From NCBI GenBank assembly GCA_963674575.2, contig CAXXQT010000007.1, positions 620,001 through 684,000 on the forward strand: 64,000 nucleotides of DNA. Reading direction: 5' to 3'. A program made the translations under genes and the position numbers. The notes beneath the pieces were generated by a model. The model did no database searches and had not been told where the DNA came from. It saw only the letters and a program-made list of their open reading frames with translations. Source of the stretch: JAAYAY01 sp963674575. GTDB taxonomy: Bacteria; Planctomycetota; Planctomycetia; Pirellulales; Thermoguttaceae. Positions 1-8,631 of this stretch are shown piece after piece. Every line of letters begins with the position of its first letter. Within the stretch, counting starts at the first letter, position 1.

Positions 1-745
1 GGAGAACCAACTTCTTTGCTTCTTCCGCATTCCGCGAGCCCAAGTTCTCGCGAATTGTCTCGATCGTTGCCGGACGTTCTCCAAATTCCATGCTCCCGTC
101 GTCCTTGATCCTCCACGTGCTGTATCTCATTCCCAATGGAGGAAACGCTCGAGTTTCCGTTCCTTCTTCGACCCCGGGAGTAATCAGTGCCCACAAACCG
201 TAGCGGTGGGTCAATTCGTAGCCTTTTCTGATCGCCTTCTGGTACTCTGCCTTAGTTATCCCGGGACGAGGGCGCAACAGGATCTTGTAGACATCCGGTT
301 CTTCCAGACGGCAAAGGACTGCGATGAACTGCTCCGTAGTCAGGGCCTCGCCCTCGCTCTCGTTTGACGCGACATGCAGAAGGGCCCACTCGACATTCAA
401 CTCCATGGAGTCACTCGATTCCGCTGGGTGCCGCGTCGTCTCCGCTTCTTCAGGTGAGCTCTCCCCCTTCCTCGCCAACCGCACCTCGACCCGCGTGATC
501 CAGCCCTCGCGGACGTCGACTCGCTCCGCCTTCGGGTCGTAGCCGTCCATCTCCAGGGTGATGGTGCGCACGCCGGGCGGAACGAGAAACAGCCCGTCGG
601 TGGTGCCCAGTTCCTTGCCGTCGAGCACCACGCTCGCCCCGGGCGGAATCGTCCGCACATAGATCCGCGTCGACCGCTCCGCCGATGTCTGGACCGGCGG
701 CGTCAGAACGCTTGCCATGAGAAGAAAGACAGTTGCCGTGTTCAT
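1..745 (-). CDS. PEGA-domain secreted protein, C-terminus beyond window edge
   Basis: An open minus-strand frame runs from an ATG at 745 to the window start with no stop, so at least 248 codons are present. The N-terminus has a hydrophobic stretch (MNTATVFLLMASVL) fitting a signal peptide, with processing likely near TSAERS. Residues about 28-75 read as a PEGA domain: PPGASVVLDGKELGTT, then a GVRTITLEMDGYDP block. PEGA domains are beta-rich extracytoplasmic modules common in planctomycete surface proteins. An acidic linker (about 85-105) leads to a region of unknown fold. The C-terminus is missing because of the window edge, not because of a break. The kinase at 2592 also ends in a PEGA domain, so both may act at the cell surface. 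The role is otherwise unknown. Confidence 0.8.
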   Translation of the reverse strand, partial: MNTATVFLLMASVLTPPVQTSAERSTRIYVRTIPPGASVVLDGKELGTTDGLFLVPPGVRTITLEMDGYDPKAERVDVREGWITRVEVRLARKGESSPEEAETTRHPAESSDSMELNVEWALLHVASNESEGEALTTEQFIAVLCRLEEPDVYKILLRPRPGITKAEYQKAIRKGYELTHRYGLWALITPGVEEGTETRAFPPLGMRYSTWRIKDDGSMEFGERPATIETIRENLGSRNAEEAKKLVL

Positions 746-1138
746 GATCAATTTCCTCGTAGGGCTGTTCGTTCAGTATACTACTCCCTCCCCAGCGAGC
801 GAGGGGCCGGGGAGATCTGTCAAAAAGTTCGGAAGGCAGGGAGGCTCAGGGAATTGCGTGCTAAATGACCTTTCGTGATTCCCGGAGACGGCCGCCTGTC
901 GATGGCGGGGCTCATCACGGCGGAGCGTGATGGCTACTATTCTTGGAATCGTGCAAGGTCATTTAGCTGTTTTGCTGTGTCTTGTTCACAACGCTGAACT
1001 GATCGGTATCTGCGACCGACAATACATGGCTTCCACCGCCGATGGACGCCCTGGTTCTTGTGGCGCCGCGCTGCGCGGGCTTTTCGTTTGTTCTGTTACC
1101 ACCTTTCCCCAGGCTCACGCCTGGGGCTACTATCGTAT

Positions 1139-1283
1139 CGCCGCGCTGCGCGGGCTTTTCCTGGCAGCAAGTCCGCGCAGCGCGACGAAACATCTGTAGC
1201 CACGGGGCGTGAGCCCGTGGACTCTGGCGCAGAGCGGTTTTCTTGAAGCCCGCGCAGCGTGGCGACACGAAAGGGCGCAACAG
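1139..1283. repeat. 145-bp palindromic interspersed repeat, copy 1 (family A)
   Basis: This segment is closely similar to 3877-4021 in direct orientation. It begins CGCCGCGCTGCGCGGGCTTT and ends with the near-inverse (GAAGCCCGCGCAGCGTGG), so the whole element can fold back on itself. An inner hairpin is built from CACGGGGCGTGAGCCCGTGG. A partial third copy of the left arm lies at about 1061-1083. No reading frame in it looks coding. It occupies most of the non-coding gap 746-1557, which otherwise holds only a short G/C-rich repeat (782-816) also seen at 12039-12088. The phrase CGGAGCGTGNNGGCTACT also recurs near 923, 1456 and 12158. Confidence 0.75.
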
Positions 1284-1566
1284 GGCCGTAGGGTGCGTCT
1301 CGACGCACATCGAACCTCCCGTGATGCTGCCTTCGCCATACTCCCAAAAAACGTCGTCGCCGCCATTCTTCACCGCGAGTGGGCGGCGCAGACGTATTTG
1401 GGCGATGGATCGCGGTCGGCGGCAGGGATGCCACCGTCACTTTGGCCCGCGGCACGGCGGAGCGTGCCTGCTACTATCTATTTGCGCCATCGGGGGCGAA
1501 TCTTTCCGGGTTTCTTGCGAATTTCCCGAGGAGAAATAGAATAGGTCCGATTGAACTGTGCTCAGA

Positions 1567-2316
1567 ATGCCCGACTTAACGCAACGAGACCGTGTGAACG
1601 CCAACGGCCACGACACCCAACCCGTTCTGCTCGAACGCCTCCGCCGGGGGAGTGATCACCTCGCCTGGGACGAGTTTTTCGATCGCTATTGGCGAGCCCT
1701 CTACGGCGCCGCCCGGCGGCGGGGCTGCTCCGACCACACGGCCGAGGAAATCGTTCAAGAGGTGATGCTGGCCGTTTTCGAGTCGCAGGATGTGTTCCAC
1801 TACGATCCGGCCCGGGGTCGTTTCCGCGATTGGCTGGCGGCCCTGGTTCGAAACAAGGTAGCCGAACACCGCCGCCGTCCCGCTCAGCGTCTCCGAGCGC
1901 TCGGCGGAGAAGAAGCCCCCGAGGCTCTGCTCGAAGTGGAGGCCGGTGAAGACGCTCCCGACCAGGCGTGGAATTCCGCCTTTGAAGAAGCCCTTCTCGT
2001 GGTCCTCCTCGACGTAGTCCGCCGGGAATTCAACCCGCGCACCTTTCAGGCCTTTGAATTGTCGGCCCTCCAGGGGATGCCCGGCGCCGATGTGGCCCGG
2101 TTGACCGGCCAGACCCGCAACGCCGTTTACCTCGCTCGGCGCAAAGTCACTCAGCGACTGGAACAACTCGGCGCCTCCTATCGCGAGCGGGGCGAACTTC
2201 CCGCTCGGCTCCGAAAGGCCCTCGAAGCCCAGCCGGAACCTGCCGTGGAAAGGTCGCTGACCACGCGAATCGGACAATCCGGTCGGAATCGGATGGAAAA
2301 GAGGCCAGGAGAATAG
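1567..2316 (+). CDS. ECF-type RNA polymerase sigma factor
   Basis: An extracytoplasmic-function sigma factor that would direct RNA polymerase to a dedicated promoter set. Region 2 is recognisable at about residues 25-85: WDEFFDRYWRALYGAARRRG followed by AEEIVQEVMLAVF and the region 2.4-like FRDWLAALVRNKVAEHRRR. Region 4 is at about 150-195 and ends in the helix-turn-helix segment GADVARLTGQTRNAVYLARR. Length (about 249 aa) suits the planctomycete ECF groups that carry an extra C-terminal tail. Start choice is uncertain: the frame also opens with GTG at 1558, and AGGAG near 1529 is rather far from either start. No anti-sigma gene is adjacent. The next gene is a membrane Ser/Thr kinase, a pairing common in this phylum, so control by phosphorylation is plausible but inferred. 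Confidence 0.85.
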   Translation: MPDLTQRDRVNANGHDTQPVLLERLRRGSDHLAWDEFFDRYWRALYGAARRRGCSDHTAEEIVQEVMLAVFESQDVFHYDPARGRFRDWLAALVRNKVAEHRRRPAQRLRALGGEEAPEALLEVEAGEDAPDQAWNSAFEEALLVVLLDVVRREFNPRTFQAFELSALQGMPGADVARLTGQTRNAVYLARRKVTQRLEQLGASYRERGELPARLRKALEAQPEPAVERSLTTRIGQSGRNRMEKRPGE

Positions 2317-2591
2317 CAGAAACAAGCAAAGGATTTCTCACGGAGGCACAGAGGCACAGAGAAGAAAGGAGCAACAGAGAAATGACGAATGAGGAAAATC
2401 AAATGACGAAACAAATCCGAAGGCCTAAATGACGAAGGTCGTGCATGATACGACATTCGCGTCTTGGGGCATTCGTCATTCTTTCGACATTTGACTTTCG
2501 ACATTCTTCATTGGACTAGACCTTCCTCTGGCCCTCTGTGGTATTCTGCTTCTGTATTCAAGCCACTACTTGATTGAATTTACGATTTCGC

Positions 2592-3785
2592 ATGTCGCTC
2601 CTGTCCTTTGAATCTCCTGAGATCCCCGATTTCGATCTGCTCCGTCGGATTGGTCAGGGTGGGTTCGGCGAGGTGTGGCTGGCTCGGAATCGTGCCACGG
2701 GACATCTTCGAGCGATCAAAGTGGTTCCCTTGCACTCGGCGGGCAACGTCGATCCGGCCGGCCGGGAGATCACGTCGCTCACCCGTCTGGAAGCCAATGT
2801 CCGCCAGAAGCATCCCAACCTGCTCGATATCCACCACGTGGGGCGGACGGAGAAGCACCTGTTCTACGTGATGGAGCCGGCCGACGATGTGAAAGGCGGA
2901 CGGCCCGACGATCCGGAGACCTACCGGCCCGCCACCCTGGAGAGCCTTCTCGCCCAGGGCCCTCTCGCGGCCGAGGAGTGCTGGCGTCTGACGGAGGAGT
3001 TGCTGGAAGGGCTCGGCGCCCTGCACGAAGCGGGGATGGTCCACCGCGACGTCAAGCCCGCCAATTGCCTGTTCGTGGACGGTTCCCTCAAACTGGCCGA
3101 CTTCGGGCTGTTGACCGAGAGCCACGGGGCCGTCTCTCGAATCGGCACCGAAACCTACATGCCTCCCGACGGGCGCATGGACACCCGCGCCGACGTCTAT
3201 GCCGCCGGCCTGGTGATCTACGAAATGCTCACCGGTCTGCCGGCTCGACGTTTCCCCACCCTGGCCGGCCGCGCCCAGACGATCCGCGCCGATCGCGAAC
3301 TGGCCGCCCTGAATCGGTTGGCCCTGTCGGCCTGTCAGCGCGAAGCGGAGGACCGGCCCGCCAACGCCCAAGCCATGGCCACTCTCCTCGAGAACCTGTT
3401 TGATCAGGCCGAAGCACCGTGGCGCCAACGACCGGGCGTCCGCGTGCTGATCCTGGGAGCTCTGCTGGTGGCGTTCGGCGTCTTCGTGGGATCCCTTCTC
3501 GACAGAGCGCGAGAGCGTCAGAAGTTGGGGCTCCCTGCCAGCCTATATAGCCAAACAGACGGGGTTGCCGTCAGTTTCATCAGCTACCCTCTCGGCGCAG
3601 AAATCCTCGTTGACGGACAGGTCCTTGCCAGCCCGGACGGCGTCCCTTATCGGACCCCGGTCACGGTGCCCAACCTGTCGCCGGGCGAGCACGAGGTCGT
3701 TTTCCGCCAAGTCGGGAGGCCTGATCTGGCGGTAGGGAAGATTAACTTCGGAGCGACACTCGAAGTGGAAGCCAACTTCGAGTAA
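2592..3785 (+). CDS. Membrane Ser/Thr protein kinase with C-terminal PEGA domain
   Basis: A Hanks-type kinase. The glycine loop GQGGFGEV is at about residues 21-28 and the ATP-binding lysine (AIKV) is near 43. The catalytic loop HRDVKPAN is at 151-158 and the DFG motif at 170-172, so the enzyme looks active. A single transmembrane helix follows at about 283-303 (VRVLILGALLVAFGVFVGSL). A PEGA-like domain (about 317-390: GVAVSFISYPLGAEILVDGQ, then VPNLSPGEHEVVF) is placed outside the membrane. This inside-kinase, outside-PEGA layout suggests a cell-surface sensor. I chose the ATG at 2592 over the upstream TTG at 2574 because the kinase domain begins shortly after it. The ECF sigma gene ends about 275 bp upstream and is a candidate substrate by context only. 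Confidence 0.9.
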   Translation: MSLLSFESPEIPDFDLLRRIGQGGFGEVWLARNRATGHLRAIKVVPLHSAGNVDPAGREITSLTRLEANVRQKHPNLLDIHHVGRTEKHLFYVMEPADDVKGGRPDDPETYRPATLESLLAQGPLAAEECWRLTEELLEGLGALHEAGMVHRDVKPANCLFVDGSLKLADFGLLTESHGAVSRIGTETYMPPDGRMDTRADVYAAGLVIYEMLTGLPARRFPTLAGRAQTIRADRELAALNRLALSACQREAEDRPANAQAMATLLENLFDQAEAPWRQRPGVRVLILGALLVAFGVFVGSLLDRARERQKLGLPASLYSQTDGVAVSFISYPLGAEILVDGQVLASPDGVPYRTPVTVPNLSPGEHEVVFRQVGRPDLAVGKINFGATLEVEANFE

Positions 3786-3876
3786 CTCAAAGGGAGAAAT
3801 TGGTTCAGCGCACTGGCCAGACGTGTGCCTGCAAACGGTAACAAATGGCAGACATGACTGGTGGACGCCGTTGTGT

Positions 3877-4021
3877 CGCCGCGCTGCGCGGGCTTTTCCG
3901 GGCAGCAAGTCCGCGCAGCGCGACGAAACACTTGTGGCCACGCGGCGTAAGCCCGTGGACTCCGGCGCACAGCGATCTTTCGAAAGCCCGGGCAGCGCGG
4001 CGACACAAAATGGCGCAACAG
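3877..4021. repeat. 145-bp palindromic interspersed repeat, copy 2 (family A)
   Basis: This is the second copy of the element at 1139-1283, same length and orientation. It keeps the outer CCGCGCTGCGCGGGCTTT arm, its inverse near the other end, and the inner hairpin with AGCCCGTGG. The spread of small differences suggests an old, dispersed REP-like or miniature element. It sits just after the kinase gene. The remaining non-coding sequence from 4022 to 4428 shows no clear gene. Confidence 0.75.
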
Positions 4022-4428
4022 AAATGGCTGCGTCTTATCAGGCATTTTCAGCAGATTGCCGGGAGCTCCCTTTCTTGCTCTTGTCAGCACCCCGCCTTCT
4101 TCACGTCTCCTATTTTCACAGTCGGGGCTGCAATTGGCGTGCGAACGCCGTCGTTTGGGGGAGAACTGATCTTGAACGACGCGGGACAAATCTCTAGCAT
4201 CCGGCCGCCTTTCCCGACGGACGAAGCCCTCCTGTGTGTGCCTGACCCTTAAGGCAGCACGGTTTGCAGGCCGTCGTCCCCCAACCGATGGGCGCTTGAT
4301 TGGCCTTTCCGCGGAGGTAGAGGCGGCGTCTGCCGCTTCGTTTGCGGCCCCGTGGACTTTCTCGGGCTGATCGAGCGCGCCGATTGGCGGATCGTTCGTC
4401 ATTTTGTCATGTTGATTGGGACAATCCG

Positions 4429-7400
4429 GTGAACAATTCACTCGATGCCAGGCAACCGGCGCGCCGTGCGCGCCTGGTTGGTGTTGCGATGTGGGTCCTT
4501 CTCGCACTCGGTCCAGCCTGCGCGGCCCTTTCCCAAGCGCCGTCGCCGTCGGACTATCGCGCCTACCCCATTCAATACAAGACCGCGGCCGAAATCGAAC
4601 AGATGCTCCGCGATGTTCTGCCAGGGTTGGGGGCAACCGCCCACCTGATGGCCGATCGCCAGACGAATCAGATCCTCCTGCGCGGGCCCGAACAGGTCCA
4701 CCAGATTGCCAAACAACTGATCGATTCCTCGGATCGTCCCGAGGCGAGCGGCCCTGTGGAACAGCCTGTTGTGAAGACCTATCCCTGCGACGCAAGTCGT
4801 TTGCAGGCCACGGCCGATCGGATTCGGACGACCTTTTCCACTTTCGGTGTACGCGTGGCGATTGATCCTCGTTCGCCCCAGTTGCTGGTTCTTGCGCCGC
4901 CCTCGATCCACAGCCTGGTTGCACGGCTCCTGGCCGCTCCGGCCACGCAGATGGTTCCCTCCGAAACACCGCGCCCGCTGCCCAAGCCGAATGTCGTCGC
5001 CCCCAATCCGCAGGTCAATCCGGCGGAACAAGCCATTCGACAGACTCTGGCGAGCCGCGAAGCCCATAAGGAAGAACTCGTCATTCTGAAGAATGCGGAA
5101 GTGGGAGTGGTCGAAGCCCGCTTGCGCGACCTGCTCGGAACACGTCTTGAGCCCCTGGCCGCCAAGGAACCGGGTTGGCCCGACTACGTCCTCTCCGACA
5201 AAGGTGGCGAACATGTGGAGCTTCACATCGATCGCAGCCGGAACGGGATCCGCGTCGTCGGCGTCCAGTCGCTTACCAGCCAGATGGCGCGCCTGATCCG
5301 CACCCTCGACAGCCCCGCAGCACCGGCAGGACGAAAGATCCGAGTGCTTCCCGTGCGCCGCGCCGATCCCTTGAAGGTGCGTCAGGCGGTCGAAGCCTAT
5401 CGTTCGGGCGGCACAGAGATCGACAGCAGCCCCCGATCCCCGTCGCCCGATCAGAGCGGCCGCTTCCACTACGGCAATGCGGGAATCGAACTGGTCGCCT
5501 ACCTCTTCCAGCCCCAGGATGCCGAGGCGGCCGACTCCGGGGCGCAGGAACCGGAGGAGAAGGGGCGGTTGCCCATCGACGGGCTGCCCCAGCCCGGTCC
5601 CGACGTGGAATACGAAGTCCTTCCCGACCTGGACGTGATCATCCTTCGCGGACGCGAGAGCGACGTGGACGACGTGACCCGCATGATCGAAGAGATCGAG
5701 CGGATCAGCGCCGAAACCGTTCCCGAGATCGAGATTTACCATCTCAAGCACGTTCAGGGCGTTTCTATCTCTCAGGTTGTTACCAGCGTATCGCTGGAAC
5801 TACTCGGCGGTCGTCAGGGCCGCATCAGTGTCACGCCTCTGACGAAGCCGAACGCGCTTCTGTTGATCGGTTGGGGCGAGGCGGTCAAGGCGGTCAAGGA
5901 TCTGATCTGGAAACTCGACCAGCCCGTCGAGCCCAACAGCCAGTTCCGCATCTTCACACTCAAGCACGCGGCCGTTGCCACGGTCGGCGCCACGGTCCAG
6001 CAGAGCCTTGCCAATCGGGGCGGGCTGGGACCGCAAGTCCAACTCACCCCCGACATGCGGCTCAACGCGCTCATCGTCCGTGCGGCTCCCACCGACATGG
6101 CCGAAGTCGAAATGCTCATTCAGCGGCTCGACGTGCCCGACCCGGGCCCCGTAGCGCAGGCCCGCATGTTCAAATTGCAGCACTCCCTGGCCAACGATCT
6201 GGCCATGACTCTCCAGCAGGCCATCAGTGCGGCCGCGGGCGGCATGGGCACGCAGCGTTCGGCGGCCCTGGAACTGTTCGACGTGGAAGGCCAGAAGCTC
6301 ATCCGCTCCGGGGTCCTCGACGACGTGCAGATCACGCCCGATATGCGAACGAACACGTTGGTGGTCTCCGCTCCCGCGGAGAGCATGGAACTGGTCGCCG
6401 CGCTGATCAATCATCTCGATTCGCCGTCGGCCGTGGCCCAGATCAAGGTCTTCCGGATCCGCAACGGCGACGCCACCTCGATGGCCACGATGCTCCAGGG
6501 CCTCTTGCCGTCGGCCGCCACCACCGGGACCCGTCCACAACTGCCCGGGGCCGAAGGCGAAAGTTCCCTCGTTCCCGTTCGCTTCACCGTCGATACCCGG
6601 ACCAACAGCATCATCGCCACCGGAAGCCAGGGCGACCTGACCATCATCGAAGCCCTGCTCACCCGGCTCGATGAAGAGGACGTCCAGGCCCGAGTCAACG
6701 AAGTCTACCGGCTCAAGAACGCGCCGGCCCTGGACGTGGCCGAGTCGATCAACGAATTCCTCCGCAGCCAACGTACCATTCAGCAGGCAACCCCCGGCCT
6801 GGTCAGCGCCTTTGAGCAGATCGAAAAGGAAGTGGTCGTCGTTCCCGAGGCCGTGAGCAACTCGCTGATCATCAGCGCCGCGCCCGACTACTACCAGGAC
6901 ATCATGGATCTGATCGAGAAGCTTGACGAGCAGCCGCCCCAGGTGATGATCCAGGTGCTGATCGCCGAGGTCACCCTGAACGATACGGAAGAATTCGGGA
7001 TCGAAATGGGGCTCCAGGACTCCGTCCTCTTCGACCGCAGCCTGATCAGCGATTTGGAAACGATCACGACCACGACGCAGGAGACGGGCCTGTCCCAGGT
7101 GACCACCCAAGAGATCGTTGCCGCCACCAATACCCCCGGTTTCCTCTTCAACAGCGACCCTGCCACGTCGATGGGCAACACGGCGAGCAACAACGCCCTC
7201 TCGACGGCGAGCATCATCGGTTCTCAGGCGCTTTCCAACTTCGGCACGGCGCGTGTGAACAACGAACTGGGCTTCGGCGGCCTGGTCCTTTCGGCCAGCA
7301 GCGAGAGCGTGAGCGCCATGATTCGGGCCCTCAAGGAAAACCGCCGCCTCGATGTGCTCAGCCGACCGCAGATCATGACTCTCGACAACCAGCCGGCCTT

Positions 7401-8322
7401 CATCCAGGTGGGCAAACGCGTTCCACGCATCACCGGGTCCACGGCCCGCAGCCAGGGGCTCGTCAACACGATCGAAATGGAAGATATCGGCCTCATCCTC
7501 GGCGTCACTCCGCGGATCAGCCCCGACGGCATGGTCGTCATGGAAGTCGACGCGGAGAAGTCCGAACTCGACTCGACCACGGAGGGCATCCCCGTCGCCG
7601 TTTCGGACGGCACGGAGATCCGCTCGCCGAGCATCAGCGTGACCCTTGCCCAAACCACGGTCAGCGCCGCCAGCGGCCAGACCGTCGCCATCGGCGGCCT
7701 GATCACCCAGAGCGAGACGGCCATCCACCGCAGTGTGCCCTGGCTCGGCGACATCCCCGTCATCGGGAACCTCTTCCGCTACGACGGTACGACGTGCAAG
7801 CGGGCCGAACTGCTGATCATCCTCACGCCCCATGTGGTCAAGGGCCCTGAAGAGGCCGAGCGTCTGAAGCAGATCGAAGCCTCCCGAATGCACTGGTGCC
7901 TGTCCGACGTCCACGAATTGCACGGCGACACGGGCCTGGTCAACATCGCGGAAGGCAGCGACCTGAGCGATGGTTCGGCCGAAGCCATCTATCCCGATGC
8001 CGATCCCATGGGCCAGGGGATCCAACCGCCCGCCGACGGCAACTGGGACTCGCTGAACGTGATTGAGCCGCCCACGCTCCAGGAGAAGCTCAACCAGGCT
8101 CCTAGCCAGACTCCTCAACCTACGCCGGCGCCGCAGGACTCATCCTCCGTGCCCGTGATTCCGTCAACCAGCGCCACGACGCAATACGGGCCGGTCGCTC
8201 CCTACGGCCAGCCCGCCACCCCGACGCAACAATACCCGACCTATTCCGCACCGGCAAGCTACAACACGCCCTACAACGTGCCGGCAACCGCCGCCGTGCC
8301 CAGCCAGTACCGCACCTATTAG
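4429..8322 (+). CDS. Giant secretin-family outer-membrane protein with multiple N1-type modules
   Basis: A GspD/PilQ-superfamily secretin of about 1297 residues. I place the start at GTG 4429 because it directly precedes a signal peptide (RLVGVAMWVLLALGPACAAL). The frame is open upstream to a TTG at 4342. By eye there are nine successive N1/secretin_N-like repeats, each ending in a pattern like TNALIVRAAPTDM or TNTLVVSAPAESM followed by a helix and LDxP. They fill residues about 45-840. The secretin pore domain follows (about 840-1155: VMIQVLIAEVTLND, the lip-like FGGLVLSA, and the end signature RAELLIILTPHVV). A Pro/Gln/Thr-rich tail closes the protein. Typical GspD has one N0 and three N domains, so this is greatly expanded. 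A lipoprotein follows, but no inner-membrane secretion genes are adjacent. Confidence 0.9.
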   Translation: MNNSLDARQPARRARLVGVAMWVLLALGPACAALSQAPSPSDYRAYPIQYKTAAEIEQMLRDVLPGLGATAHLMADRQTNQILLRGPEQVHQIAKQLIDSSDRPEASGPVEQPVVKTYPCDASRLQATADRIRTTFSTFGVRVAIDPRSPQLLVLAPPSIHSLVARLLAAPATQMVPSETPRPLPKPNVVAPNPQVNPAEQAIRQTLASREAHKEELVILKNAEVGVVEARLRDLLGTRLEPLAAKEPGWPDYVLSDKGGEHVELHIDRSRNGIRVVGVQSLTSQMARLIRTLDSPAAPAGRKIRVLPVRRADPLKVRQAVEAYRSGGTEIDSSPRSPSPDQSGRFHYGNAGIELVAYLFQPQDAEAADSGAQEPEEKGRLPIDGLPQPGPDVEYEVLPDLDVIILRGRESDVDDVTRMIEEIERISAETVPEIEIYHLKHVQGVSISQVVTSVSLELLGGRQGRISVTPLTKPNALLLIGWGEAVKAVKDLIWKLDQPVEPNSQFRIFTLKHAAVATVGATVQQSLANRGGLGPQVQLTPDMRLNALIVRAAPTDMAEVEMLIQRLDVPDPGPVAQARMFKLQHSLANDLAMTLQQAISAAAGGMGTQRSAALELFDVEGQKLIRSGVLDDVQITPDMRTNTLVVSAPAESMELVAALINHLDSPSAVAQIKVFRIRNGDATSMATMLQGLLPSAATTGTRPQLPGAEGESSLVPVRFTVDTRTNSIIATGSQGDLTIIEALLTRLDEEDVQARVNEVYRLKNAPALDVAESINEFLRSQRTIQQATPGLVSAFEQIEKEVVVVPEAVSNSLIISAAPDYYQDIMDLIEKLDEQPPQVMIQVLIAEVTLNDTEEFGIEMGLQDSVLFDRSLISDLETITTTTQETGLSQVTTQEIVAATNTPGFLFNSDPATSMGNTASNNALSTASIIGSQALSNFGTARVNNELGFGGLVLSASSESVSAMIRALKENRRLDVLSRPQIMTLDNQPAFIQVGKRVPRITGSTARSQGLVNTIEMEDIGLILGVTPRISPDGMVVMEVDAEKSELDSTTEGIPVAVSDGTEIRSPSISVTLAQTTVSAASGQTVAIGGLITQSETAIHRSVPWLGDIPVIGNLFRYDGTTCKRAELLIILTPHVVKGPEEAERLKQIEASRMHWCLSDVHELHGDTGLVNIAEGSDLSDGSAEAIYPDADPMGQGIQPPADGNWDSLNVIEPPTLQEKLNQAPSQTPQPTPAPQDSSSVPVIPSTSATTQYGPVAPYGQPATPTQQYPTYSAPASYNTPYNVPATAAVPSQYRTY

Positions 8323-8368
8323 TCGCATTGTCCTGCCAGTAGTCCACCGCAGCTTGGTTTTCGTGTGC

Positions 8369-8560
8369 CACTGCTTGCTTGCCAAGCAGTGCTGGCCGAA
8401 TGCGCCAGGTCCAAACCAGAAGTTGAGTTGCGCTAGACTGCCAGTCCCGAAGGGACGACCCTAAACCAGCCCGGGGTGGAGCAAGGTGAGCGCCGCGAAC
8501 CTTGCGCAACCCTGGGTCGTCAAGACCATAACAACGTGAACCCCGAAGGGGTGGCCCTAA
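8369..8560. repeat. Hairpin plus palindromic repeat cluster in the 8.3-8.6 kb gap
   Basis: The 309-bp gap between the secretin and the lipoprotein contains a strong hairpin at 8369-8392 (arms CACTGCTTG and CAAGCAGTG). It also holds a REP-like block at about 8447-8560 in which CCCGAAGGG motifs bracket a larger fold (GGGGTGGAGCAAGG against CCTTGCGCAACCC). The block echoes the GGGGTGGAGCGTAGCGGAACCCC hairpin theme of the family B repeats near 13-14.7 kb. There is no T-run, so it is unlikely to be a simple terminator. Confidence 0.5.
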
Positions 8561-8631
8561 TGCTGTTGCCCTTCATGGTCATAAAAAAACCTCGTATTTC
8601 GCCAGAGCCTCTTTGCGAGATGCTTTCGATC

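Noticed and set aside
3647..4969. 440-codon minus-strand open frame across the repeat and the secretin start
   Set aside because: Runs antisense through the kinase end, a palindromic repeat and the secretin signal peptide. Arg/Pro/Ser-rich with no domain.
5800..8118. 772-codon minus-strand frame opposite the secretin
   Set aside because: A codon-bias shadow of a GC-rich gene. The + strand carries clear secretin motifs throughout.
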